A stretch of 64,000 nucleotides of DNA, from assembly GCF_036346295.1 (NCBI RefSeq), contig NZ_CP107819.1, positions 5,146,001-5,210,000 of the forward strand, in the 5' to 3' direction. The position numbers were made by a program, and so were the translations under genes. This document shows, one piece after another, positions 47,818 to 57,040 of the stretch; positions within the stretch are counted from its first letter, which is position 1; each line of letters opens with the position of its first letter. The DNA comes from Streptomyces sp. NBC_00536 (GTDB lineage Bacteria; Actinomycetota; Actinomycetes; Streptomycetales; Streptomycetaceae). The notes beneath the pieces are model-generated. The model was given only the letters and a program-made list of their open reading frames with translations. It did not search any database and was not told the DNA's origin.

Positions 47818-49656
47818 GTGGCGCGCGACAACGCGGCTCCCACCACCCACCCGACGGTCCTCCCCACCGATCACGCCGAACTGATCGCCTGGGTCGACGA
47901 GATCGCGGCGATCACCGAGCCGGACCGCATCGTCTGGTGCGACGGCTCGGAGGCCGAGTACGAGCGCCTGTGCGAGGAGCTCGTGACCAAGGGCACGTTC
48001 AAGAAGCTCGACCCCGCCAAGCGCCCGAACTCGTACTACGCCGCCTCCGACCCCTCCGACGTCGCGCGCGTCGAGGACCGGACCTTCATCTGCTCCGAGA
48101 AGGCCGAGGACGCGGGTCCCACGAACCACTGGAAGGCTCCTTCTGAAATGAAGGAGATCTTCGCCGGCGAGAAGGGGATCTTCCGCGGCGCCATGAAGGG
48201 CCGGACGATGTACGTCGTCCCCTTCTGCATGGGCCCCCTCGGCTCCGAGCTGTCCGCGATCGGCGTCGAGATCACCGACTCCGCCTACGTCGCCGTCGCC
48301 ATGCGCACCATGACCCGCATGGGAGCCCCCGTCCTCGCCGAACTCGGCACCGACGGCTTCTTCGTCAAGGCCGTCCACACCCTCGGCGCGCCGCTCGCCG
48401 AGGGCCAGGCCGACGTGCCGTGGCCGTGCAACACCACCAAGTACATCTCGCACTTCCCCGAGAGCCGCGAGATCTGGTCCTTCGGTTCCGGCTACGGCGG
48501 CAACGCCCTGCTCGGCAAGAAGTGCTACGCCCTGCGCATCGCGTCCGTCATGGCCCGCGACGAGGGCTGGCTCGCCGAGCACATGCTGATCCTCAAGCTC
48601 ACCCCGCCGCAGGGTGAGGCGAAGTACATCGCCGCCGCGTTCCCGAGCGCCTGCGGCAAGACCAACCTCGCCATGCTGGAGCCCACGATCCCCGGCTGGA
48701 CGGTCGAGACGGTCGGCGACGACATCGCCTGGATGCGCTTCGGCGCCGACGGCCGGCTCTACGCGATCAACCCCGAGGCCGGGTTCTTCGGCGTCGCGCC
48801 CGGCACCGGTGAGCACACCAACGCCAACGCCATGAAGACGATGTACGCCAACACCGTCTTCACGAACGTCGCGCTCACCCCCGACGGCTCCGACGTCTGG
48901 TGGGAGGGCATGACCGAAGAGGCGCCCGCGCACCTGATCGACTGGAAGGGCAACGCCTGGACCCCGGAGTCCGAGACCCCGGCGGCCCACCCCAACGCCC
49001 GCTTCGCCGTCCCCGCCTCGCAGTGCCCGACGATCGCCCCCGAGTGGGAGGACCCCAAGGGCGTCCCGATCTCCGCGATCCTCTTCGGCGGCCGCCGCGC
49101 CTCCGCCGTGCCGCTGGTCACCGAGTCCTTCGACTGGAACCACGGCGTCTTCATCGGCTCGAACATCGCCTCCGAGAAGACCGCCGCCGCCGAGGGCAAG
49201 GTCGGCGAGCTGCGCCGCGACCCCTTCGCCATGCTGCCGTTCTGCGGCTACAACATGGGCGACTACATGGGTCACTGGATCAACGTCGGCGCCGACAAGG
49301 ACCAGGCGAAGCTCCCGAAGATCTACTACGTGAACTGGTTCCGCAAGAACGACGCGGGCAAGTTCGTGTGGCCCGGCTTCGGCGAGAACAGCCGCGTCCT
49401 GAAGTGGATCGTCGAGCGCCTCGACGGCACCGCCGAGGGCGTCGAGACCCCCATCGGCATCCTGCCGACCGTGGCCTCCCTCGACACCGACGGCCTGGAC
49501 CTCCCGGCCGAGGACCTCGACTTCCTGCTCACGGTCGACAAGGAGATCTGGCGCGACGAGGCCGCTCTGGTCCCCGAGCACCTGAACACCTACGGCGACC
49601 ACACCCCCAAGGAGCTGTGGGACCAGTACCACGCGCTGGTCGAGCGCCTCGGCTAG
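47818..49656 (+). CDS. pckG: Phosphoenolpyruvate carboxykinase (GTP)
   Basis: Forms phosphoenolpyruvate from oxaloacetate using GTP in gluconeogenesis. 612 residues from GTG 47818, which has AAGGAG upstream. The P-loop [13 protein letters not shown] contains the hyper-reactive cysteine characteristic of GTP-type enzymes; the metal-site segment is GDDIAWM. Other family motifs are [40 protein letters not shown] and [16 protein letters not shown]. It is transcribed alone. Confidence 0.97.
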   Translation: MARDNAAPTTHPTVLPTDHAELIAWVDEIAAITEPDRIVWCDGSEAEYERLCEELVTKGTFKKLDPAKRPNSYYAASDPSDVARVEDRTFICSEKAEDAGPTNHWKAPSEMKEIFAGEKGIFRGAMKGRTMYVVPFCMGPLGSELSAIGVEITDSAYVAVAMRTMTRMGAPVLAELGTDGFFVKAVHTLGAPLAEGQADVPWPCNTTKYISHFPESREIWSFGSGYGGNALLGKKCYALRIASVMARDEGWLAEHMLILKLTPPQGEAKYIAAAFPSACGKTNLAMLEPTIPGWTVETVGDDIAWMRFGADGRLYAINPEAGFFGVAPGTGEHTNANAMKTMYANTVFTNVALTPDGSDVWWEGMTEEAPAHLIDWKGNAWTPESETPAAHPNARFAVPASQCPTIAPEWEDPKGVPISAILFGGRRASAVPLVTESFDWNHGVFIGSNIASEKTAAAEGKVGELRRDPFAMLPFCGYNMGDYMGHWINVGADKDQAKLPKIYYVNWFRKNDAGKFVWPGFGENSRVLKWIVERLDGTAEGVETPIGILPTVASLDTDGLDLPAEDLDFLLTVDKEIWRDEAALVPEHLNTYGDHTPKELWDQYHALVERLG

Positions 49657-49748
49657 CCGTCCCGGCTAGTCACCCCGGCCACCACCACGTGGCCCCATGA
49701 ACCGCGGCCGGCTGTCCCCGGCCGCCGGACCGACGCGGGATGTCCCGA

Positions 49749-50387
49749 CTAGGATTCCCTGCGACCTTCCAAATAGGTCGTGTGCGTCTGCTGACGGCGG
49801 GCCTCTGCTTCTCGGAGGCCCGCCGTCAGGCGTTCCGCCTCGTCGTACAGCGCCGACAGCTGCCGCTCCAGGTGCCGTTCCGGCGACTCGCCGCCCGGTG
49901 TCAGCCGGGTCCACCAGCGGGTCCGGTTGTAGGTGTCCACGCATTCCGGCACGTCCTGCCGGATCCCCCGGGACAGCGCGTGCACCGTCTCCGGGTCGCC
50001 CGCCAGTACGTCCGCCACCCAGCCGGGGTCGAGCATCGCCCCGTACAGGTCCATCAGCTCGGTGAGCCTGCCCCCGGCGGCCGGGGTCAGGTCCACTTCC
50101 GCCAGGTACTCCCGCAGCCGCCCGAAGTCCTCGCGCAGGGTGCCCAGTTCCTCGGCCGGCTCCGGAACCGGCGGTACGACGGCCACCTCCGGCGGAGCGA
50201 TCAGCGCGCCCGCGCCGTACAGCCCCGCCACCACCACCGGCCAGAACGTCCCGGCCACCCCCGACACGGTCAGGGCCAGCCCGGCCACGCCCCCGGCGCA
50301 GCCCGCCAGGTTCTTCTTCGACTCCAGGTAGCCGAGGACCCGGGTCCCGGCGCCCGCGCCGCGTCCACTGGGTCTACTGGTAGCCAC
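49749..50387 (-). CDS. Two-TM helical protein, XpaC-like in layout
   Basis: A 212-residue protein with two N-terminal membrane segments (about residues 27-65, NLAGCAGGVAGLALTVSGVAGTF then VVVAGLYGAGALI) followed by a long helical, acidic cytoplasmic part. Its start overlaps the end of the VWA gene by 14 bases. In Bacillus, XpaC with the same layout is next to the TelA protein YaaN, so an analogous role is a reasonable inference. Direct sequence identity to XpaC was not established. Confidence 0.75.
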   Translation of the reverse strand: MATSRPSGRGAGAGTRVLGYLESKKNLAGCAGGVAGLALTVSGVAGTFWPVVVAGLYGAGALIAPPEVAVVPPVPEPAEELGTLREDFGRLREYLAEVDLTPAAGGRLTELMDLYGAMLDPGWVADVLAGDPETVHALSRGIRQDVPECVDTYNRTRWWTRLTPGGESPERHLERQLSALYDEAERLTAGLREAEARRQQTHTTYLEGRRES

Positions 50388-52005
50388 GGATCTCCTCGAA
50401 GGCGCCGTTCAGAGAGCCGTTGCCGTCGGTGGCGTCGAAGAGCCGCCCGCCGGTCAGCTCGGTGATGCGGGTGAGTTCCTTGCGGGAGGAGTCGCCGAAG
50501 AGCACCGCGAAGACCGGGGTGTGCTTCTGCGCGTCCGGCAGGCCCGCGTAGAAGGACTCGAAGTCCTTGACGCTGTCCCCGCTCTCCCCGTCCGTCATCA
50601 GCACGATCGAGGTGAAGGCGTCGGCGCTGCCCTTGCCCAGGTGCTGGTACGCCGCCTTCAGACTGCCGTACACCGCCGTCCCCCCGTCCGGCTCCAGGGA
50701 CTTCACGTCGCCGCGGATGGCGTCCAGGGCGCTGCCTGGGTTCCCCGGTTCGACGACGTGGGTGAGGACCTTCTTCACCTTGTCGCCGAAGGGCAGCAGG
50801 GTGACCTCCTCGCGGTCCCGGAAGCGCGCTCCCGTGCCCGAAGTCCCGGTGCCCGTCAGGTCGGTGAGCGCCGCCTTCAGCCGGTCGATCCGGTGGTCCT
50901 CGCCCATCGAGCCCGAGGTGTCCAGGACGTACACCGTCCGTGAGGGGCGGCGCAGTACGTTCTCGTAGGCGGCCAGCAGTCCGTCCGCGACCGAGAGGCT
51001 GCCCGGGAACGGCAGCTCGCGCCGCTTGTCCGCGGCGAGCCCGGCCGCGGGCGCGACCCCGGCGGCGACGGGGCGGCGGAAGGTCTGCTCGGTGATCGCC
51101 TTCTGCGCCGCGTCGCCCCGCAGGTACTCGGTCAGTGCGCGGCCCGACTCGCGCGCCCCGGCCGGGGCCGAGGTCAGCAGGGTCAGCGGATAGCCCGCGG
51201 TGACCACCCCGTCGCGGGGGCGGATCACGGTCAGGCCCGTCTTGGCGTCCCGGTTCATGGACAGCAGCACCGACTCGTAGTTGACGAGTGCGTCGACATC
51301 CCCGCGCTTGGCGTAGGCGGTGGCGAGCCAGCCGGAGGACCCGGAGGTCAGCTTCTGTCCGGTGAAGAACTCCTTGAGCTGCGGGGTGGCCTTGGCCACG
51401 TCCGCGTCGGTCAGCGCGGACTGGGCGCCCGAGAGGCCGGAGGCGACCGAGACCAGTGCGGAGAACCCGGAGTTGGAGCGCACCGGGTCGGTCATCCCGT
51501 ACGACAGCTTCCCGGCGGCCACCGCCTGGTGCACGGCGGACCAGGTGACCTCCTCCGGCTTCCAGCCGAGCCGGGCCATCGCCTCGGGCCGCACGCCCAG
51601 CGCGACCGGCGAGGACATCACCGGGGTCTCGGAGCTGAGCTTCGCCGCCGCTCCGGGCCGCAGCCGCAGGTAGTCGTTGGAGGACAGCCAGATCGCGTCG
51701 TACTTCCCGTCGGCCTTCCCGGAGGCGACCTGCTCGGCCGCGTCCAGGGTGCCCGTCCAGGTCAGCTCGACGGTGACCCCGGTGGCCTTCTTCGCCTGGT
51801 CCAGGACCGGCTTCAGGTCCGCGAGTTCGCTGGAGGCCAGCACCCGCAGCTTGCCCTCCTGGTACTTCGACTCCTTGGGCTTGCCCGGAGTGCCATCGCC
51901 GGAGGATCCGCCCGACGACGTACAGGCGCCTGCGCCGAGCAGGGCGGCGGTCAGGGCGACGGCGGCCGCGAGCCGTCTGCGGAGCACCGCGCCGCGGCGG
52001 CTCAT
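50374..52005 (-). CDS. Lipoprotein fusing solute-binding and von Willebrand A domains
   Basis: A 543-residue lipoprotein (lipobox LLGAGAC, Cys28). Residues about 50-320 are an extracellular solute-binding-like domain (LRVLASSELADLKPVLDQAKKATG ... MTDPVRSNSGFSALVSVASG). Residues about 357-540 are a von Willebrand A domain with an intact metal site: Asp362 in LDTSGSMG, Thr in DGGTAVYG and Asp in LMTDGESGD. The ATG overlaps the TelA stop by four bases. It is probably a surface protein that binds a ligand and another protein in a metal-dependent manner. Confidence 0.88.
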   Translation of the reverse strand: MSRRGAVLRRRLAAAVALTAALLGAGACTSSGGSSGDGTPGKPKESKYQEGKLRVLASSELADLKPVLDQAKKATGVTVELTWTGTLDAAEQVASGKADGKYDAIWLSSNDYLRLRPGAAAKLSSETPVMSSPVALGVRPEAMARLGWKPEEVTWSAVHQAVAAGKLSYGMTDPVRSNSGFSALVSVASGLSGAQSALTDADVAKATPQLKEFFTGQKLTSGSSGWLATAYAKRGDVDALVNYESVLLSMNRDAKTGLTVIRPRDGVVTAGYPLTLLTSAPAGARESGRALTEYLRGDAAQKAITEQTFRRPVAAGVAPAAGLAADKRRELPFPGSLSVADGLLAAYENVLRRPSRTVYVLDTSGSMGEDHRIDRLKAALTDLTGTGTSGTGARFRDREEVTLLPFGDKVKKVLTHVVEPGNPGSALDAIRGDVKSLEPDGGTAVYGSLKAAYQHLGKGSADAFTSIVLMTDGESGDSVKDFESFYAGLPDAQKHTPVFAVLFGDSSRKELTRITELTGGRLFDATDGNGSLNGAFEEIRGYQ

Positions 52006-53204
52006 CGCTCGCTCCCTTCGAGGGCGCCCGCGGTGCGGGTGCGCGCCAAGTGGCTTGATGCGGCCTGGAGTTCGCCGGTCAGGGCTTCGATGGTGGCGGC
52101 CATGTTCTCGGTGGCCTGCACCTTGAAGGTGTCGATGGTGTCGAGGGTCCGGTAGATCTGTGCGAACGCGGCGCGCAGGGTCTCCGCCCCGACGGCCGGA
52201 TCGGCGGCGATCCGCTGGATCTCCCCGCTCTGCGTGGACAGCATCTCCGCGTTGCCGCGGATCAGCTCTTCGGTGGTGTCGCGCAGGCTGTCGACCTGGT
52301 CGGCCACCTTGCGCTGGCTTTCGAGCGCGGAAGCCAGCATGACGGCGATCCGCAGCGCCGAGACGGTGGTGGTCGCGGCCCGGTCGACGCCCTTGACCAG
52401 TTCGTCGTTGGTGCGCCGCACCACGTCCATGGCGAGGTAGCCCTGCGCGCACACGGCGAGCTGGGTGAGCAGGTCCTGGTGCTTCTGCCGGACCGGGAAC
52501 AGCACGTCGGCGCGCAGCGCGTCGGCCTGCGCCGGGTCGGTGTGCTCGGCGTCGGCGATCCGCTGCCCGATCGCGGAGTCGAGGGCCTCGGTGAGGACGG
52601 AGTACTCCTGGAGCTTGCCCATCGTCTCCCACAGCCGGGCCCGCTCGGTGTGCAGCGCGGCGTTGTCGCGGCGCAGCTCGTCCTGGCCGGAGCGCAGTGC
52701 GCCGACGATCCCGTTGAGGGTGGCCTGGGAGGAGGCGTACTTCGCCACGTGGTCGCGCAGCCGGTTGCCGCCCGGGAGCCTGCCGATGAGGCGGCGGACG
52801 CCCTTGGCGGGGGACTCGCGCGGGTCCAGGTCCTCGACGGTGCGGCGCAGCTCGACCAGGGAGCCCGCGACCCGGGCCTGCGCGTCGCCGCCGTCGGTGC
52901 CCAGCGAGCGGACGGCCCGGTCCAGCATCCGGTTGGACTGCTGGGAGGCGCTGCGGACGTCGGCGGCGCCGAGCCCGGCGATCTCGCCGATCCGCTGGGC
53001 GAACTCGGGGGAGCGGGCGTCGAGTCCGGCGAGGGAACCGACGTACTCCCCGGCCCGGCGGGCCATCTCGTCGCGGACCCCGTCCTGCAGCGGCACCAGG
53101 CCCGAGGCCTGTTCCGAGCGGATCGCGGCGACGGGTTCGGGGGCGGTCAGGACCAGCGGGCTGTCCCCGGGGCCGCCGGGGCCGCCGGGTGGTGTCAGTG
53201 TCAT
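52002..53204 (-). CDS. TelA/toxic anion resistance family protein
   Basis: A 400-residue, almost entirely helical cytoplasmic protein of the TelA family (Pfam TelA; first known in tellurite resistance). Conserved features include WETMGKLQEYSVLTEALD, DVLFPVRQKHQDLLTQLAVCAQGYLAMD and RRTNDELVKGVDRAATTTVSALRIAVMLASAL. The operon context with surface binding proteins suggests an envelope or stress role rather than anion resistance itself. ATGA overlaps link it to both neighbours. Confidence 0.9.
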   Translation of the reverse strand: MTLTPPGGPGGPGDSPLVLTAPEPVAAIRSEQASGLVPLQDGVRDEMARRAGEYVGSLAGLDARSPEFAQRIGEIAGLGAADVRSASQQSNRMLDRAVRSLGTDGGDAQARVAGSLVELRRTVEDLDPRESPAKGVRRLIGRLPGGNRLRDHVAKYASSQATLNGIVGALRSGQDELRRDNAALHTERARLWETMGKLQEYSVLTEALDSAIGQRIADAEHTDPAQADALRADVLFPVRQKHQDLLTQLAVCAQGYLAMDVVRRTNDELVKGVDRAATTTVSALRIAVMLASALESQRKVADQVDSLRDTTEELIRGNAEMLSTQSGEIQRIAADPAVGAETLRAAFAQIYRTLDTIDTFKVQATENMAATIEALTGELQAASSHLARTRTAGALEGSER

Positions 53205-54334
53205 GGCGTGTCCCCCTGCGCCTTGGCGCGCGCCGCCAGCGTCATCAGGATCGTGACGGTGGGCGTGTTCACCTGGCGGATTCCGGTGAGCTTCTGGTTG
53301 AGGTAGTCGGTGTGCGGGGCGGTGGCGGTGGTGAACTCGGCCAGCCCGTCCTGCGGGCGCAGCCCGTGCTTGACGGCGAGGCGGCGCAGGTCCGGGTCGG
53401 TGGCCAGCAGCCCGCCGAGGTCCTTGGCCTTGTCGTTCAGCGGTACGAAGGTGTGCGCGGAGTTGACGGTGGTGTCCGGGTAGAGGACCACCATGGCGTC
53501 GAGGTCCGCGGGCTGCTGCTTCTGCATCAGCAGGGCGGCCACCTGGGACTCGTACACCAGGATGAGCGGATCGCCGGCGCCGCTGATGAAGGCGCGGAAC
53601 GGGTCGTCGGTGGAGGGCGGCAGGGCGCCCTGGACGGCGATCAGCTTGCGCAGCAGGGGCGCGGTGCGGTTGACGCCCGCGTCGTCGGAGACGACGGTGT
53701 TGTTGTTGGCGACGTTGGAGGTCGCGGCGAGGAAGAGGGCGCCGGAGTTGGACGAGGCGGGGTCGGTGGTCTTGATGAACACCGTGCCGGTCAGGGCGGC
53801 GTCGGCCGCGGCTCCGGGCAGCTGCTGCCAGGTGCGGTCCTCGGCGGCGGCCTTGAGGTAGGGCCCCATGAGCAGGGTGCCGCTGTGCTTGCCGGTCATC
53901 ACCGCGAGCTTGTTGTCGGCGAGCACCTTGGCGGCGCTGGCGCGGGCGACCACGACGAGCGGCGAGTAGAAGGGACGGGTGGTCTGCGCGCCCTGGAGCT
54001 TGGTCTTGGCCTCGATCTCGCTGGCGGGCTCACTGCTGCTGGGGAAGGCGAAGTCGTACTGGTCCAGGGGTAGTTTGTCCATCGCCCAGGACCCGGAGGT
54101 CTCCGTCCTGACGGTGTAGCCCTTGGCGGCGAGGGCCTTCACCACCTCGGTGTCGTTGAAGAACTCGGCCTTCTCCGAACCGATGACTCCCCGCACGGTC
54201 TTCGTTGCCGCGCGCTCTGTGCCCGGGTCTCCGTGGCCTACGAAGATGACGGCTATGACGCCGCCGATCAGGAGGGCCGCCAGGGCGATTCCGAAGATGC
54301 GTCTCACGAGGGCAGCGTGCTCACGGAAACCCAC
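53201..54334 (-). CDS. Membrane-anchored solute-binding-like protein
   Basis: A 377-residue protein with an uncleaved N-terminal membrane anchor (IFGIALAALLIGGVIAVIFV) and an extracellular domain resembling periplasmic-binding proteins of the ModA/PstS type (KTTDPASSNSGALFLAATS, LVVVARASAAKVLADNKLAVM). The SNSG motif recurs in the operon's VWA lipoprotein, so the two binding domains share a fold. It is the first gene of the four-gene operon. Confidence 0.85.
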   Translation of the reverse strand: MGFREHAALVRRIFGIALAALLIGGVIAVIFVGHGDPGTERAATKTVRGVIGSEKAEFFNDTEVVKALAAKGYTVRTETSGSWAMDKLPLDQYDFAFPSSSEPASEIEAKTKLQGAQTTRPFYSPLVVVARASAAKVLADNKLAVMTGKHSGTLLMGPYLKAAAEDRTWQQLPGAAADAALTGTVFIKTTDPASSNSGALFLAATSNVANNNTVVSDDAGVNRTAPLLRKLIAVQGALPPSTDDPFRAFISGAGDPLILVYESQVAALLMQKQQPADLDAMVVLYPDTTVNSAHTFVPLNDKAKDLGGLLATDPDLRRLAVKHGLRPQDGLAEFTTATAPHTDYLNQKLTGIRQVNTPTVTILMTLAARAKAQGDTP

Positions 54335-54408
54335 ATTCCGCGCGCGGTTGAGTGAACGTCAGGTGAGCAGGTGGTCCCACTTCGACCGCGGGTGAATGAT
54401 GCACAACC

Positions 54409-54867
54409 ATGAGGCAAGTGAGCGGGTGGCTGGCGGCGCTGGTGATGGTGGCTGCGGGAATGGTCTTCGTCCCGTTCGGCCTGTACGTGTGGGCGAGCAG
54501 CGGACCCGAGCCTCCGCGGCCGGTCGCCGAGGATGTGGCGGTGACGGGCTGCCGAATCGATCCGGCAAGCCGCCGCGTCGTGGCCGGGGTCGAGGTGGTG
54601 AGCCGCACCGCGCGTCCGGGCCGGTACGTCGTGACCGTCGAGTTCCGCCGCGGCGAGGCGGGGAACGACGTCCCCGTGCAGGCCGTGGTGAAGCTGGCCG
54701 CCGTCCACCCGGGCGAAGTCGGCCACGCCGAAGCGGTGGGCCCGGTCTGGCCCGCGGGCGTGATCCCATGGTGCGGAATCGCAGGCGTGGACCTGTCCCG
54801 GGAGGCCAAACCCAGCCAGGCGGACAAACCCAGCCGGGCGGCCAATATCAGCCCGTCCGGCGTTTGA
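54409..54867 (+). CDS. Putative secreted or membrane protein of unknown function
   Basis: A 152-residue protein with an N-terminal membrane segment (WLAALVMVAAGMVFVPFGLYVW) and an extracellular domain that contains two cysteines (TGCRIDP, IPWCGIAG). The last residues and the stop codon come from the dispersed repeat core CCGGCGTTTGAGG. It is divergent from the TelA operon. No recognised family. Confidence 0.72.
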   Translation: MRQVSGWLAALVMVAAGMVFVPFGLYVWASSGPEPPRPVAEDVAVTGCRIDPASRRVVAGVEVVSRTARPGRYVVTVEFRRGEAGNDVPVQAVVKLAAVHPGEVGHAEAVGPVWPAGVIPWCGIAGVDLSREAKPSQADKPSRAANISPSGV

Positions 54868-54984
54868 GGACCCGCCGGAGGCCCCACCCGGCGGCACCGG
54901 GACCCAGGCCCGCACCAAGACCCCGCCCGCACCGGAATCAATGGCACCCGGTCCGAGGCCTCCGCGGCCCCGGACCGGGGCCGT

Positions 54985-55395
54985 CTAGAGGGCGCCTGCC
55001 GGGTTGACGGCGACGGCGGCGGAGTGCGCGTCCATGCGCTCGGCGGCGAGGATCGCGACGGCGGTGTCGGCGCGCGAGGCGGCGACGAGGAGCGCGCGGG
55101 CGGCGAGGTCGTGGGCGCGCCGGTGCAGGGCGCCCAGGCCGGCGTCCCCGGCGGCGGCGGGCCGGCCCTTGATCCGGGTGGGCACGCGGCCGCGCAGCCG
55201 GGCGACCTGGCCGGAGATCCGCTCGGCGGCCTCGTCCAGCCCCAGCTCGTCGGTGACGGCGAGCAGGGCGGCCAGGTGTCCGGCGAGCTGGGTGTCCAGC
55301 GCTTCGCCACGGCTGCTGTGCGGGTAGTCGGCGCGGTGGTCGGCGTGGCCGCCGCTCATGCGGTGGACCGACTTGGTGCGGATCGGCTCGTACAT
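54985..55395 (-). CDS. Small helical protein of unknown function
   Basis: A 136-residue cytoplasmic protein, largely alpha-helical and Ala/Arg-rich (GHLAALLAVTDELGLDEAAERISGQVARLRGRVP). GGAGG is placed upstream of the ATG. Its neighbour downstream of the start is the aminotransferase gene on the same strand. Family not recognised. Confidence 0.72.
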   Translation of the reverse strand: MYEPIRTKSVHRMSGGHADHRADYPHSSRGEALDTQLAGHLAALLAVTDELGLDEAAERISGQVARLRGRVPTRIKGRPAAAGDAGLGALHRRAHDLAARALLVAASRADTAVAILAAERMDAHSAAVAVNPAGAL

Positions 55396-55488
55396 GAGGG
55401 GGCCTCCTGCGGGGTCAGGAGACCATCCTACCTTGGATCCGTTCTAAAGTTGAGCTGAATCCGGCCGCGGGTCCGGGCGCCTGCCTCG

Positions 55489-56700
55489 CTAGTGCTGGCT
55501 GTATCCGTCCAGGAAGTTCCCGATCCGGGTCACGGCGTCGGCCAGGTCCTTGGCGGCGGGCAGGGTGACGATGCGGAAGTGGTCGGGCTCGGGCCAGTTG
55601 AAGCCCGTACCGTGTACGACCATGATCTTCTCGGCCCGCAGTAGGTCGAGGACCATCTGCCGGTCGTCCTTGATCTTGTAGACCGAGGGGTCCAGCTTCG
55701 GGAAGAGGTACAGGGCGCCCTTGGGCTTCACGCAGGTGATCCCCGGGATCTGCGTGAGCAGGTCGTACGCCGTGTCGCGCTGCTCCAGGATCCGCCCGCC
55801 GGGCAGCACCAGGTCCTCGATCGACTGGCGGCCGCCGAGGGCGGTGGCGATGGCGTGCTGCGAGGGCATGTTCGCGCACAGGCGCATGTTGGCCAGGATC
55901 GTCAGGCCCTCGATGTACGACGAGGCGTGCTGCTTGGGGCCGCAGACCGCCATCCAGCCGGAGCGGAAACCGGCGACGCGGTAGTTCTTGGAGAGCCCGT
56001 TGAAGGTGAGGGTCAGCAGGTCGGGTGCGATGGCCGCGGTGGGCGTGTGCGTGGCGCCGTCGTAGAGGATCCGGTCGTAGATCTCGTCCGAGCACACGAT
56101 CAGGTTGTGGCGGCGCGCGATGTCGGTCAGCCCGCGCAGCATCTCGTCGTCGTAGACGGCGCCGGTCGGGTTGTTCGGGTTGATGATCACGATCGCGCGG
56201 GTGCGGTCGGTGATCTTCCGCTCGATGTCGGCCAGGTCCGGCATCCAGTCGGCCTGCTCGTCGCACCGGTAGTGCACGGCGGTGCCGCCGGCCAGCGACA
56301 CGGAGGCGGTCCACAGCGGATAGTCGGGTGCGGGGACGAGCACCTCGTCCCCGTCGTCCAGCAGTGCCTGCATGGACATCTGGATCAGCTCGGAGACCCC
56401 GTTGCCGATGTAGATGTCCTCGACGTCCAGGTCGACGCCCTTGGTCTGGTAGTGCTGCATCACCGCGCGGCGCGCGGACAGCAGCCCCTTCGCGTCCCCG
56501 TAGCCGTGGGCCGTGCCCAGGTTGCGGAGCATGTCCTCAAGGATCTCGGGCGGGCACTCGAAGCCGAAGGCCGCCGGGTTGCCCGTGTTGAGCTTGAGGA
56601 TGCGATGACCTGCCGCTTCGAGCCGCATGGCCTCTTCGAGCACGGGCCCGCGGATCTCGTAGCAGACATTGGCGAGTTTCGTTGACTGGATCACCTGCAT
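55489..56700 (-). CDS. PLP-dependent aminotransferase (AlaT type)
   Basis: A 403-residue class I aminotransferase with the PLP lysine in NGLSKNYRVAGFRSGWM. The N-terminus (TKLANVCYEIRGPVLEEAMRLEAAGHRILKLNTGNPAAFGF) and IVIINPNNPTGAVY are characteristic of AlaT/YfbQ-type alanine aminotransferases, which make alanine from pyruvate. Upstream is a long non-coding region with a large palindrome. Confidence 0.9.
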   Translation of the reverse strand: MQVIQSTKLANVCYEIRGPVLEEAMRLEAAGHRILKLNTGNPAAFGFECPPEILEDMLRNLGTAHGYGDAKGLLSARRAVMQHYQTKGVDLDVEDIYIGNGVSELIQMSMQALLDDGDEVLVPAPDYPLWTASVSLAGGTAVHYRCDEQADWMPDLADIERKITDRTRAIVIINPNNPTGAVYDDEMLRGLTDIARRHNLIVCSDEIYDRILYDGATHTPTAAIAPDLLTLTFNGLSKNYRVAGFRSGWMAVCGPKQHASSYIEGLTILANMRLCANMPSQHAIATALGGRQSIEDLVLPGGRILEQRDTAYDLLTQIPGITCVKPKGALYLFPKLDPSVYKIKDDRQMVLDLLRAEKIMVVHGTGFNWPEPDHFRIVTLPAAKDLADAVTRIGNFLDGYSQH

Positions 56701-56935
56701 GGCGGGAGCTTACGGGGCCCGGCGCCCCCGCGCTGCGGGATTCGGCCCGCGGGGTGAGGGTGAATTGCCCTGGTTCGCGGGATGGGCGGGGTGGCGGTGG
56801 GCCGCACCCTTGGAAACCGGGGGCGGCCCCGGGTCCCGGCCTGCGGAATGGGTGGGGTGCGCGCGAGGGACGCGGGCGGGTGTTGCGCTCGTCACGCCGG
56901 TGGGCGCGGCGGCGTACGTCGCCCAGGGGTCGCGG

Positions 56936-57040
56936 CGCGGCTGCGCCGCGAGAGCCTGGTTTCGCGCGTCCGGGGTCGGGGCGGGGGCGCGGCTGCGCCG
57001 CGGGGGCGCTGGCTTTGGGCGTCCGGGGTCGGTGGGGTGC
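56936..57040. repeat. Direct repeat of about 52 bp at the palindrome edge
   Basis: Two consecutive similar units begin GCGCGGCTGCGCCGCG, at about 56936 and 56988, and both continue to a GCGTCCGGGGTCGG end. They sit at the outer edge of the large inverted repeat. Confidence 0.7.
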
